Source of the DNA: Nibribacter koreensis
GTDB lineage: Bacteria > Bacteroidota > Bacteroidia > Cytophagales > Hymenobacteraceae
Assembly (NCBI RefSeq): GCF_039541795.1
Contig: NZ_BAABGX010000001.1
Coordinates: forward strand, 744,001-808,000
Direction: 5' to 3'
DNA: 64,000 nt
In this document: positions 1-8,053 of the stretch, piece after piece
How the letters are laid out: each line of letters begins with the position of its first letter
How positions within the stretch are numbered: the stretch's first letter is position 1
Made by a program: the position numbers and the translations under genes
Notes under the pieces: model-generated
The model's database searches: none
What the model was told of the DNA's origin: nothing
What the model saw: the letters and a program-made list of their open reading frames with translations, nothing else

Positions 1-1
1 A

Positions 2-520
2 GGCTTATACACCCCCCAGACAGACGCGGTGGATTGGCTGTTGACGGCTCACGGTATGGAGTCTCCTTCCTTGATAACAATGGCTGTTGGTATTTGCCAG
101 ACGGTTCAAACGCTCCTTTCCCGCTTTTCTACCTTTAAAGGCCCTAATTCTCTCTTGTACGTGATGGCCAGCCGAGAGAAAAAGAAAAGACAGCTAGAGG
201 ATTTGGTTTTGCTAACAGCTAGCGGTCATGTAGCTGAACTCACGTATTCTAATATCTTCTGGCTCAAGGACAACATCCTGTACACACCTTCTCTGGATAC
301 TGGTTGTCTGAATGGCGTCATGCGCCGCCACTTGCTAAAAAAGGCTGTAGGCAAATGGACAGTGAAAGAAGGCGTTTATGCGCCTCAAGCATTGCACCTC
401 GCTGACCTAGTGTTTGCTTCTAATGTGATGGGATTACGGCCTATTGAAAGCATTGAAGGAAAACCGCTTACTCTGCAATTACCTCTACTGGAAGAAATGC
501 GCGCGCTGGCTTTTGGATAA
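2..520 (+). CDS. Class IV PLP aminotransferase / aminodeoxychorismate lyase-like protein, 5' truncated by window edge
   Basis: The frame is open from base 2, so the N-terminus lies outside the window; a GTG at 29 is only an internal possibility. What remains is the C-terminal half of a fold-type IV PLP enzyme. It shows a S-N-I-F-W segment followed by TP.LDTGCLNGVMRR, the hallmark of branched-chain aminotransferase and 4-amino-4-deoxychorismate lyase families, and a late LADLVFASNVMG segment. The short length after this motif fits PabC-like lyases. A pabB gene occurs at 55318-56622, so a role in 4-aminobenzoate synthesis is plausible. Substrate cannot be settled from this fragment, and a BCAT or D-amino-acid transaminase is possible. 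A 38-bp palindrome follows 7 nt after the stop, before the convergent M19 peptidase. Confidence 0.8.
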   Translation, partial: GLYTPQTDAVDWLLTAHGMESPSLITMAVGICQTVQTLLSRFSTFKGPNSLLYVMASREKKKRQLEDLVLLTASGHVAELTYSNIFWLKDNILYTPSLDTGCLNGVMRRHLLKKAVGKWTVKEGVYAPQALHLADLVFASNVMGLRPIESIEGKPLTLQLPLLEEMRALAFG

Positions 521-527
521 GATTAAT

Positions 528-565
528 CGTTTTAGGCTTGTTTAGCAGAAAACAGCCCAAAAACG
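528..565. repeat. 38-bp dispersed palindrome, copy 1
   Basis: Left arm CGTTTTAGGCTTGTTTAGC is slightly diverged and the right arm ends CAGCCCAAAAACG. It fills the gap between two convergent genes, the class IV PLP enzyme and the M19 peptidase. Confidence 0.85.
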
Positions 566-576
566 GCGGTAGCTGA

Positions 577-1776
577 TTACTTAGAAGCGACCGTAGTGCC
601 AACTGAGTTTGCTTTCCAAATCCTGAGGAAGTTGCCGCCCAGAATCTTTTCAATGTCCTTCTTTTTGTAGGCTCTCTCTAAAAGCGCTTTGGTAATCAAA
701 GGATAGGTAGACACGTCTTCTAACCCTGTAGGGGCAGAACTGATGCCGTCATAGTCTGAGCCCAGGCCCACATGGTCAATGCCGGCTACTTTCACTACGT
801 GGTCTATATGGTCTATTAAAACAGAAATGGGCGGATTGAGGGTAGCCGTTTCTTTGGGGAATTGGCGGTACAATGCAGCCCTCAGCGCTGGTCCGGTAAT
901 TCCTTTTTCTTCCAAGGCTTTTATGTCGTTTTGATGCGCACCAATAAAGGATTTTACGCGCTGGTTATAGGTGCTGTCCAGAAACTCGGAGAAAAAATTG
1001 AGGTGCACCACGCCGCCGTTCTTAGCCAGGGCTTTGAGTTGGTCATCGGTTAGGTTTCTGGAATGCGGGCAAAGGGCGGCTGCGCAGCTGTGTGAGACCA
1101 GCACCGGTTTAGTGGAGGTTTGCAGCACGTCATAGAATGTCTTTTCACCCACATGAGACAAGTCTACAATCATGCCCACCTGGTTCATGCGCTGGACTAT
1201 CTGCCTGCCAAAATCCGTGAGGCCTTTTCTGCCATTGCCTTTCACCTCATCTGCCGCCGATGATGCCCAGGTAGTGCTGTTGTTCCAGGTAAGCGTGAGG
1301 TAGCGCACGCCTCTCTGGTAAAAGTGGTTTACGTTCTCCAGTTTCTCCTCTAGCATGTGCCCGCCTTCAACGCCAGTGAGTGCCGCAATTCTGCCGGCTT
1401 TTATGGCCGCCTGCATTTGCTCTGGAGAATACACCACCTGCAGTTTGTCTGGGTTGCGTTTGGCTACTGCCTCAAGAGAATCTATCTGGGCGTTGGCAAA
1501 AGAGAAAGCGCGGCCTGGCCCGTAGGTCTCATCGCAGAAGACGGCAAACACTTGCAGGTCCATGCCTCCTTTCTTCAGGCGCGCTAAATCAGTATGGGCT
1601 TTTCCGGTCAAATCCTGGTCCATGGCCATCCCTTCCATGACCACCTGTGACAAGACGTCATTGTGGGTGTCTACTAGGATAGCCTTCTGGTGGATGCTCT
1701 GATACGAAGGCGCGCAGGAAGCCAGAAAACTTAAAGAAAGAGCCGTTATACAGAAACGCGACGTGCTTGAATACAT
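577..1776 (-). CDS. Membrane dipeptidase, peptidase family M19, lipoprotein
   Basis: A 399-residue renal-dipeptidase-type metallopeptidase that hydrolyses dipeptides, possibly including D-residue dipeptides. The N-terminus carries a lipoprotein signal with lipobox L-A-S-C (Cys21), so it is probably anchored in the envelope. The first metal ligands are in VDTHND (His38, Asp40). Further M19 signatures are GVRYLTLTWNN, the LVSHSCAAALCPHSRNLTD stretch and the C-terminal GLGSDYDG, which contains a conserved Asp. Length agrees with the family. It stands alone on the minus strand, with 38-bp palindromes on both sides. Physiological substrate is not visible; peptidoglycan or nutrient peptides are both reasonable. 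Confidence 0.93.
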   Translation of the reverse strand: MYSSTSRFCITALSLSFLASCAPSYQSIHQKAILVDTHNDVLSQVVMEGMAMDQDLTGKAHTDLARLKKGGMDLQVFAVFCDETYGPGRAFSFANAQIDSLEAVAKRNPDKLQVVYSPEQMQAAIKAGRIAALTGVEGGHMLEEKLENVNHFYQRGVRYLTLTWNNSTTWASSAADEVKGNGRKGLTDFGRQIVQRMNQVGMIVDLSHVGEKTFYDVLQTSTKPVLVSHSCAAALCPHSRNLTDDQLKALAKNGGVVHLNFFSEFLDSTYNQRVKSFIGAHQNDIKALEEKGITGPALRAALYRQFPKETATLNPPISVLIDHIDHVVKVAGIDHVGLGSDYDGISSAPTGLEDVSTYPLITKALLERAYKKKDIEKILGGNFLRIWKANSVGTTVASK

Positions 1777-1883
1777 ACCAGAAAGGAAGGATGGAAAACC
1801 AAGGCAGTTTAGTTAAATAGCAGCAATCCGCCAAACGCCTCATTTGTAATCCACTTGTCGCATTTGCCCTTCCCTGGCAGAAG

Positions 1884-1921
1884 CGTTTTTGGGCTGTTTT
1901 CCAGAAAATAGCCCAAAAACG
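1884..1921. repeat. 38-bp dispersed palindrome, copy 2
   Basis: Near-perfect copy (CGTTTTTGGGCTGTTTTCC arm, right arm ending TAGCCCAAAAACG). It lies between thrC and the M19 peptidase gene, both on the minus strand. Confidence 0.92.
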
Positions 1922-1984
1922 AAAGCGATGAAAGTTTTTTTATAAAAACAGCTCATCGCTTTACAACCATTTAGAAAAGAGCGG

Positions 1985-3187
1985 CTAGACTACCCAGCGG
2001 CCGTCCATGTTTTCCATGTATTTTTGGCCGTTGCCGGTGTTAAGTAAAAGGATTTGCTCATGGGCCTGCAACCACCCTTGCTTTAATAGTTTGCGGGCGG
2101 CAATCCAGGTGGCGGCGCCTTCGGGGGCTACAAACAGGCCTTCTTTCTGAGCCAGTTCGCGCACGCCTTCTATCATCTCTTCTTCAGTGATGGCCATGAC
2201 GGTTCCGTCAGATTGTTCCAGTACTTCCAGCATCAAAGGTTCGCCCAAGGGTCTTGGTACGGCCAGGCCATTGGCCAAAGTAGGCAGGCCGTTGTAGTGT
2301 TGAGAGTTTTCCTGAAGCCCCAGATACGTATCTACCAGCGGTTTACAGTTTTGGGCTTGCACGGCCACCATGCGCGGCAGTTTTACATCTTCTGGCAGCC
2401 AGCCCAAGGCTTTCATTTCCTGGAAGGCCTTCCAGATTCCTATGAGCCCGGTTCCGCCGCCGGCTGGGTATAATATTACGTCGGGCAGAGACCAGTTAAG
2501 CTGTTCGGCAATCTCGTAGCCCATGGTCTTCTTGCCTTCCAGCCGGTAGGGTTCTTTGAGCGTAGAGACGTCCAGGTAGTCGCCGTGTTGGTTTAGGTGG
2601 CGTACGTGGGCGGCGCAGTCATGGATGAGACCGTCCAGCAAATGTACCTCGGCACCGTACCAATAGCATTCGTCCTTAAAGGCTTTGGGGGTATGACGGG
2701 GCATTACCACCACGGCGGGCAATCCAGCCTTGGCGCAGTAGGCGGCCATGGCCACGCCCGCGTTTCCGGCGGTGGGAATAATGCATTGCTCCACTCCCAT
2801 CTCCAGTGCTTTAGAAATGGCCATGCTCAAGCCCCTGGCTTTGAATGAACCAGTGGGATTTTTGCCTTCGTCTTTCAAATGAAGGTTCTCAAAACCGTAC
2901 AGGTTGCCCAAGGCTTTAAGAGAGAGCAAAGGAGTGAATCCTTCTCCCAGAGAGACTTTATTTTTCTCATCCAGCAGCGGCAACACCTCCTGGTAGCGCC
3001 ACATGGTGCCTTCGCGGCCGTGTAGCCTATCTTTAGAAAAGCTTTCTTCTAAGTCATACCTGGCCAATAGCGGCATAGCACAGCACTCAGATACGCGTTG
3101 TAATACTTCAGGTGAATAATCTTTACCGCATTTTGAGCAGGAAAGCGTGGTGATGTGGCTTATGGAGGTGAGGGAATTAGAGGTCAT
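1985..3187 (-). CDS. thrC: Threonine synthase
   Basis: Converts O-phosphohomoserine to L-threonine using PLP. The 400-residue protein begins with a small cysteine-bearing segment (Cys17, Cys20, Cys35, Cys36), as in the zinc-ribbon-containing threonine synthase subgroup. The PLP lysine is Lys116 in NPTGSFKARG. The phosphate-binding and Asn/Gly loop TAGNAGVAMAAY follows, and the cofactor-binding glycine run YPAGGGTGLIG is near residue 240. No homoserine kinase or dehydrogenase is nearby. The gene follows the LysR-type regulator by 69 nt on the same strand, so the regulator may be cotranscribed. A cysteate synthase or other fold-type II enzyme is a less likely alternative. Confidence 0.88.
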   Translation of the reverse strand: MTSNSLTSISHITTLSCSKCGKDYSPEVLQRVSECCAMPLLARYDLEESFSKDRLHGREGTMWRYQEVLPLLDEKNKVSLGEGFTPLLSLKALGNLYGFENLHLKDEGKNPTGSFKARGLSMAISKALEMGVEQCIIPTAGNAGVAMAAYCAKAGLPAVVVMPRHTPKAFKDECYWYGAEVHLLDGLIHDCAAHVRHLNQHGDYLDVSTLKEPYRLEGKKTMGYEIAEQLNWSLPDVILYPAGGGTGLIGIWKAFQEMKALGWLPEDVKLPRMVAVQAQNCKPLVDTYLGLQENSQHYNGLPTLANGLAVPRPLGEPLMLEVLEQSDGTVMAITEEEMIEGVRELAQKEGLFVAPEGAATWIAARKLLKQGWLQAHEQILLLNTGNGQKYMENMDGRWVV

Positions 3188-3256
3188 ACCATTTCAAATT
3201 TGCCTTGGCAAGTAGGGCAAAGGGTATGACCAAATCAAACAGCCTTTTGGTATAGC

Positions 3257-4162
3257 CTATTCCGTTTTGGAATATTGACGCCTCATAAACTGGATGAAGT
3301 TCTTGTAGGGGGCATTGTTCTCGGTGCCCTTGCGCTGAATAAAATTAAAAGTGCGGTGCACGTGCAGGTCTTTAATCTTCACTTCCACCAATTCGCCAGA
3401 GGCCAGTTCTTTCACCACCGCCTGCCGGGGTAAGAACGCCAAACAGGTGTCTACACGCACAAAATTCTTCAAGGCCTCAGTCCCGCCCAGCCGTACGCGT
3501 ACGGGCAGTTGCGCCAGCTTGATGCCTTTCTGCACCAGCGCCTCTTCTAGAACCGCCAAGGTGCCAGAACCTGCCTCTCTAATGGCCAACGGAATGTTAT
3601 AGAGGTCCTTCACCTCCAGGTTGTGCTTTTTGAGGGGATTACGGTGCGAACAGACTGCTATTACTTCATCTGTCAGGAACGGTGTGTAGGTGACCTGGCT
3701 TACCTTGTTGATGCCCTCAATAATGCCCAGGTCAATGTCATGGTCCAGCAAGGCTTTGAGGATGTTCTCACTGTTTCGGTTTTTGAGACTGAGCTGCACC
3801 TGCGGGTGCTGGGTAAGGTAAGCAGATAAGACCGGCGGCAGAATGTACAGGGAGATGGTAGTGCTGGCCCCTAAGACCAAGTTCACCTGAGGCTTGAAGT
3901 CCTCACTCAAAAGTGGTAGCTGATGGTGCAGGTCATTCTGGATCTGTTGGACGGCCTCCAGTTTTTCATAGAGGAGTTTACCGGCGGGCGTGAGGCTGAT
4001 GGTATTGCCGTGGCGTTCAAACAGACCCGTCTTGTAGTACTCTTCCAGGGACTTAATCTGCTTACTGATGGCACTCTGGCTGATGTACAGAATCTGGCTG
4101 GCCTTGGTAAAGCTCAGTTGCCGGGCAACTTCAAAAAAGACCCTGTGTTTTTGGGAGATCAC
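3257..4162 (-). CDS. LysR-family transcriptional regulator
   Basis: A 301-residue LysR-type regulator with an N-terminal winged helix-turn-helix (FTKASQILYISQSAISKQIK) and a C-terminal substrate-binding domain. I place the start at the GTG at 4162, because AAAGGA lies 8 nt upstream and the protein then begins directly with the HTH. A longer reading would run back through the cupin gene with non-family sequence. The effector domain resembles the CysL/YwfK-like branch, but the inducer cannot be read from sequence. It is 31 nt downstream of the cupin gene and 69 nt upstream of thrC, all on the minus strand. Confidence 0.87.
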   Translation of the reverse strand: MISQKHRVFFEVARQLSFTKASQILYISQSAISKQIKSLEEYYKTGLFERHGNTISLTPAGKLLYEKLEAVQQIQNDLHHQLPLLSEDFKPQVNLVLGASTTISLYILPPVLSAYLTQHPQVQLSLKNRNSENILKALLDHDIDLGIIEGINKVSQVTYTPFLTDEVIAVCSHRNPLKKHNLEVKDLYNIPLAIREAGSGTLAVLEEALVQKGIKLAQLPVRVRLGGTEALKNFVRVDTCLAFLPRQAVVKELASGELVEVKIKDLHVHRTFNFIQRKGTENNAPYKNFIQFMRRQYSKTE

Positions 4163-4193
4163 TGTTGGTTTCCTTTTATTAAAACGCTGGCTG

Positions 4194-4556
4194 CTAAATA
4201 CGGTCCAAGGTGTGCCGGGTACGGTCGCTGTCGGGTAAGTTGCCGGTATTGACGGTGCCCGCCGGTTCAAACAACAAGACAGCGGCTTCTTTTTCTGCCA
4301 CGGGCCGGTGCTCCACGCCCCTTGGCACAATCAGAAATTCGCCTTCCTTCACCAATACGTTCTTGTCTCTGAATTCCATGGTGAACTCGCCCTGCACTAC
4401 CAGAAACAGCTCGTCTTCATGGTCATGGTGGTGCCAATCAAAAGCGCCTAAGAACTTAGCCAGTTTCACTTGTTGGCCGTTCAATTCGCCGGTTATCCTG
4501 GGGTTCCAATGGTCAGGGATGTGCGCAAACTTTTCAAGCAGGTTTACTTTTTCCAT
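4194..4556 (-). CDS. Small single-domain cupin protein
   Basis: A compact cupin of about 120 residues. The metal-binding histidine and glutamate motif is clear (WHHHDHEDELFLVVQGE), followed by the second cupin motif around IVPRGVEHRPVA. Such proteins bind a divalent metal and may be isomerases, dioxygenases or ligand sensors; no reaction can be assigned. I prefer the ATG giving MEKVNLLEKF; another ATG lies nine bases upstream (4565) and neither has a clear ribosome binding site. It is the first gene of a probable cupin-LysR-thrC unit and is separated from the upstream gene by a terminator. Confidence 0.85.
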   Translation of the reverse strand: MEKVNLLEKFAHIPDHWNPRITGELNGQQVKLAKFLGAFDWHHHDHEDELFLVVQGEFTMEFRDKNVLVKEGEFLIVPRGVEHRPVAEKEAAVLLFEPAGTVNTGNLPDSDRTRHTLDRI

Positions 4557-4633
4557 ATAGAGCATATACAGTTGGTGAATGAAGGTACTGAAAAGTCAAC
4601 TTCTTTAGACGGTGCAGGTACATAAGTTGTCAA

Positions 4634-4670
4634 TAAAAAAGCCTTCGGCAGCGCCAAAGGCTTTTTAAAA
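4634..4670 (-). terminator. Rho-independent terminator downstream of the 4727-5044 gene
   Basis: Read on the minus strand, the stem AAAAAGCCTTTGG / CCGAAGGCTTTTTT closes a short loop and ends in a T run. It separates the small membrane protein gene from the cupin operon. Confidence 0.8.
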
Positions 4671-4726
4671 GTAGTTTGGATAGGATGCATGGATGGCCTT
4701 GGTAGTTCTGCCATCTTTAGCCATGG

Positions 4727-5044
4727 TTAATGATTGAACAGCGTAGGTCTGTGTCTTTTTTGGCGCATGGCCTTAATTCTGTCTGTTAGTTCATACATGC
4801 CACCGTATTGGTTGGAGAAGCGGCCTGGAGTTCTAAGATAGGCTTCCATTCTGGAGACTCCTTTGGGCTTACTGGTCCCCACCAGGCGGTTCCAGTAAAT
4901 GGCCACTAAACCGGCGGCACACGCAAAGCCCACAAACCCGATGACCCTGTACATGGCCACCTGGGTGTCAGAGGAAGAGAATGCCAACAGAAAGATGCCG
5001 GCAAAGAAGCCCAAGGCTAGTAAGGTTGGTAAATATTGTTTCAT
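4727..5044 (-). CDS. Small membrane protein of unknown function
   Basis: A 105-residue protein I do not recognise. It has two predicted membrane helices, about residues 5-25 (LPTLLALGFFAGIFLLAF) and 33-52 (YRVIGFVGFACAAGLVAIYW). A basic, probably cytoplasmic tail of about 50 residues follows, ending RIKAMRQKRHRPT. It is monocistronic, with its own terminator at 4634-4670. The upstream region contains a perfect 17-bp palindrome at 5118-5134 that could be a regulatory site. Nothing in the neighbourhood suggests a function. Confidence 0.65.
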   Translation of the reverse strand: MKQYLPTLLALGFFAGIFLLAFSSSDTQVAMYRVIGFVGFACAAGLVAIYWNRLVGTSKPKGVSRMEAYLRTPGRFSNQYGGMYELTDRIKAMRQKRHRPTLFNH

Positions 5045-5371
5045 GACGGTAGTAGAAAGGGGGTTGGAAATTTAACTCTGTTCATTAGAAATTGGCGGTG
5101 ATGGCCAAGCCGAGTATCGTATATTTTATATACGTTTTATAAAAGAAAAAGCCCAAGTTCAAGGCATTTATTTACAGAGAATTAGCCGTTTAGGTACTGT
5201 CTTGGAGATGGTAGAAAGTAGGTGTGTTTCATCTTAGAGGCAAGAGGATTTTCAGTAAGAAAATGCTTCAGAGAAGCCTATTGGCTACCAGGTTTTTCGG
5301 TGCTAAAAAGTATCTTGCTACCAATCTAGAGCATCAACGTATGCTTGCCTGAAAGAACCTTGTGCCCCGCT
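5045..5371. other. Divergent intergenic region before pncB
   Basis: About 327 bp between two divergently transcribed genes, with no coding potential that I can support. The only clear structure is the palindrome at 5118-5134. A weak -7-like TATCTTGC lies at 5311-5318. Confidence 0.5.
5118..5134. promoter_or_regulatory. 17-bp perfect palindrome, possible operator
   Basis: CGTATATTTTATATACG reads the same on both strands around a central T. It lies 74 bp upstream of the small membrane protein gene and about 240 bp upstream of pncB. Operator function is inference. Confidence 0.4.
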
Positions 5372-6841
5372 ATGAAACTTACACAACGCTACCGCCCCTC
5401 ACTTGCCCTCTTAACCGATATGTACCAGCTGACCATGGCCCAAGGGTATTGGAAACAGCAGCGGGCCGAGCAGGAAGCGGTCTTCCATCTGTACTTCCGG
5501 AAGAATCCTTTCAAGGGCGGGTACACCATTGCGGCGGGACTAGAAGATGCCATTGACCTGTTGCAAAATTTTAGGTTCACAGAAGAGGATACGGCTTTTT
5601 TAGCACAGGTAAAAGGCAGTACCCAGGAGCCCATGTTTGAGAAAGCCTTTCTGGACTATTTGCGGCAGTTAAAATTCACCTGCACGGTAGACGCCATACC
5701 AGAAGGGACGGCGGTGTTCCCCAATGAGCCCTTATTGCGCGTACAGGGACCCATCTTGCAGTGTCAGTTATTAGAGACGCCTCTGCTTACCATTCTCAAT
5801 TTTCAGACGCTTATTGCCACCAAGGCGGCGCGCATGGTAGATGCCGCCAAAGGCGATGCCATCATAGAGTTTGGCATGCGGAGAGCGCAAGGGCCAGACG
5901 GAGCCTTATCTGGGACGCGGGCGGCGTTTGTGGGCGGCGTTGGGGCCACCTCTAACGTGTTGGCGGGCCAATTGTACAACATCCCGTTAAAAGGCACGCA
6001 CGCGCACAGCTGGGTCATGTCTTTTGATGACGAAGAGGAAAGCTTTGCCACCTACGCCAGCGTTTTCCCAGATGATTCAGTGTTTCTGGTTGACACCTAT
6101 AACACCCTGGAAGGCGTCAAAAAAGCCATTGCCGTAGGACAGAAAATGAGGGGAAACGGCCATGAGTTGAAAGGCATTCGGTTGGATTCTGGAGATTTGG
6201 CCTATCTGAGCATTGAAGCCCGAAAATTATTGGACGATGCCGGTTTTGAGAAGGTATCCATTGTAGCCAGCAATGACCTGGACGAATACCTGATTGAAAG
6301 CTTGAAACTACAAGGCGCCCGCATTGATACCTGGGGCATTGGCACCAAATTGATTACGGCCTATGACCAACCAGCCCTGGGCGGCGTGTATAAACTGGCG
6401 GCGCTTAAGAATGAAGAAGGGCATTGGGACTACAAAGTAAAACTCTCTGAGCAGCTCATTAAGGTCTCTACCCCGGGCATACTACAAGTGCGGCGCTTTT
6501 ATGACAACGGCGTTCTGGTAGGCGACATGCTCTATTCAGAAGACCAGGGTATCTCAAGGCCTTCTACCATGGTGCACCCCAATGATCCCACCCAACACAA
6601 AAGCTTTAAAGAAAGCTGCACGCATGAAGACCTGCTGGTGCCCATCTTTAAAGATGGCCAACTGGCGTACACCTCTCCTAGTTTAAAAGACATTCAGACC
6701 CGTACTAAACAGCAGGTAGAAAGCCTGCATGAAACCTACCGCCGCTTATTAAATCCGCACATCTACAAAGTGGGTCTGGAACAGCAGCTGCACCAGAAAA
6801 AGATGGACGTGATTGTGGAACTCAGAAACCGCGCCGACTAA
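5372..6841 (+). CDS. pncB: Nicotinate phosphoribosyltransferase
   Basis: Makes nicotinate mononucleotide from nicotinate and PRPP in the Preiss-Handler NAD salvage pathway. The 489-residue protein has the family N-terminus LLTDMYQLTMAQGYW. It also shows EFGMRRAQGPDGALSGTRA with GTHAHSWVMSF about 40 residues on (the phosphoribosyltransferase core and catalytic histidine region), and IRLDSGDLAYLS. I choose the ATG at 5372; a TTG at 5345 adds nine residues without family similarity. Its stop codon overlaps the stop of the convergent pncA gene, the enzyme supplying its substrate. Confidence 0.95.
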   Translation: MKLTQRYRPSLALLTDMYQLTMAQGYWKQQRAEQEAVFHLYFRKNPFKGGYTIAAGLEDAIDLLQNFRFTEEDTAFLAQVKGSTQEPMFEKAFLDYLRQLKFTCTVDAIPEGTAVFPNEPLLRVQGPILQCQLLETPLLTILNFQTLIATKAARMVDAAKGDAIIEFGMRRAQGPDGALSGTRAAFVGGVGATSNVLAGQLYNIPLKGTHAHSWVMSFDDEEESFATYASVFPDDSVFLVDTYNTLEGVKKAIAVGQKMRGNGHELKGIRLDSGDLAYLSIEARKLLDDAGFEKVSIVASNDLDEYLIESLKLQGARIDTWGIGTKLITAYDQPALGGVYKLAALKNEEGHWDYKVKLSEQLIKVSTPGILQVRRFYDNGVLVGDMLYSEDQGISRPSTMVHPNDPTQHKSFKESCTHEDLLVPIFKDGQLAYTSPSLKDIQTRTKQQVESLHETYRRLLNPHIYKVGLEQQLHQKKMDVIVELRNRAD

Positions 6842-7449
6842 GCCAACAAACTGCTGCTTTGAATGACTTTTCCGCCTTTAGAAAGCAGGTCTTCTTTGGC
6901 GCGCTCAAATCCTTCTGAGCTAATGGCCCGCGTGGCATCTTCTATAAAATAAGTGGCAAAGCCTTCCTGCAAGGCATCCTTGGCCGTGAAGTACACGCAA
7001 TAATCGGCGGCCAGGCCAGCTACGTAGACGTCAGTCACGCCTTTACCGCGCAGGTATTCGGCCAGCGCCGTTGACTTTAGATGGCCGTTGTCATAGAAGC
7101 CGCTGTATGAATCAATCTCGGGGTTGGTGCCTTTCCGGAAGATGGCTTCTACGCGGTGCATGTCCAAGGCTTCGGCAAATTCTGCACCGGGCGTTCCCTG
7201 AATACAATGATGCGGCCACAAGACCTGCTCCATACCATTGAGGGTAATGGTGTCAAACACTTTTTTGCCGGCATGCTGCCCCGCAAAGCTTTTATGATTG
7301 GCCGGATGCCAGTCTTGGGTAGCCACTACCAACTCAAACTTGGCTTGAAGATGGTTCACGATGGGCAGGATGGCATCACATTCGGGCACTGCCAAAGAAC
7401 CGCCGGGCAGAAAATCATTCTGGATGTCAATGAGAAGTAAGGCTTTCAT
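6838..7449 (-). CDS. pncA: Nicotinamidase
   Basis: Hydrolyses nicotinamide to nicotinate and ammonia. The 203-residue isochorismatase-fold protein shows the catalytic triad Asp8 (DIQNDF), Lys106 (FRKG) and Cys151 (AADYCV), with metal ligands in TQDWHP (Asp46, His48) and WPHHC (His81). I start at the ATG at 7449, giving MKALLLID. A longer open reading would extend upstream across a 38-bp palindrome copy and is not family-like. The gene is convergent with pncB, and the two stop codons overlap by 2 nt within a 4-nt shared end, so the two salvage steps are physically paired but oppositely transcribed. Confidence 0.95.
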   Translation of the reverse strand: MKALLLIDIQNDFLPGGSLAVPECDAILPIVNHLQAKFELVVATQDWHPANHKSFAGQHAGKKVFDTITLNGMEQVLWPHHCIQGTPGAEFAEALDMHRVEAIFRKGTNPEIDSYSGFYDNGHLKSTALAEYLRGKGVTDVYVAGLAADYCVYFTAKDALQEGFATYFIEDATRAISSEGFERAKEDLLSKGGKVIQSSSLLA

Positions 7450-7454
7450 AGTTT

Positions 7455-7492
7455 CGTTTTTGGGCTGTTTTCTGGAAAAGAGGCCAAAAACA
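7455..7492. repeat. 38-bp dispersed palindrome, copy 3
   Basis: Starts 5 nt upstream of the pncA start codon, between the GNAT gene and pncA. It would lie in the leader of pncA mRNA. Read on the minus strand it is open and in frame with pncA, which creates an artefactual N-terminal extension. Confidence 0.9.
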
Positions 7493-7509
7493 GCTGGTGA
7501 CACGTTCTC

Positions 7510-8007
7510 TTATACTACTAAATCATAGCGCTGTTCTATGAGCGTCTTCCCGAAGTCTGCACTCTCCTTTTCCTGACTTAACTGAAACCCGTAGCTTTTG
7601 TAGAGGCTGGCGGCTTTGGTCAGTTCATGGGTAGTCCAGAGGTAGGATGTTTGATAACCGCACTCATGCAGAAAAGCCATGTACAGGTCCATCAGCTTTT
7701 TACCCAATCCCAGACCACGGAAGCCGGGCGTGATGATGAAGTAGCGCAACTGGGCTGCTTCTCCCCTGTCCATGAGCAATAGAAAGCCCACTATTTTGCC
7801 ACCATGCTCTGCTACCCAAACGCGGTTTCTTTTATCATCATACTGCTGGTAAAACTCAGCCAGTCCCGCGGCTACGTAAGCTTCAAAGGCTATCCCGAAG
7901 TTATATTCCTGCTTATACAGCAAACCGTGCAGATAGGTGACATAGCCAATATCGCCGGGTTGCAAATACGTCCTGATGGTAATGTCTGCTAGGGTTATAG
8001 AGGCCAT
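7510..8007 (-). CDS. GNAT-family N-acetyltransferase
   Basis: A 165-residue acetyltransferase of the GNAT fold. The acetyl-CoA pyrophosphate-binding loop is visible as RGLGLGKKLMD, preceded by the beta-4 strand AAQLRYFIITPGF and followed by LYKSYGF near the C-terminus. The middle segment VWVAEHGGKIVGFLLLMD is typical beta-2/beta-3. Substrate is unknown. It lies 60 nt upstream of pncA and 46 nt downstream of the antiporter gene on the same strand, so it may share their transcript. Confidence 0.88.
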   Translation of the reverse strand: MASITLADITIRTYLQPGDIGYVTYLHGLLYKQEYNFGIAFEAYVAAGLAEFYQQYDDKRNRVWVAEHGGKIVGFLLLMDRGEAAQLRYFIITPGFRGLGLGKKLMDLYMAFLHECGYQTSYLWTTHELTKAASLYKSYGFQLSQEKESADFGKTLIEQRYDLVV

Positions 8008-8053
8008 TTAGTTACAAGTAGGTAAAGATGGATATGCCTTCTCACGTTATAGA

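Noticed and set aside
7450..7503. Upstream extension of pncA to 7503
   Set aside because: The added residues derive from the 38-bp palindrome read in frame. The family N-terminus begins at MKALLLID.
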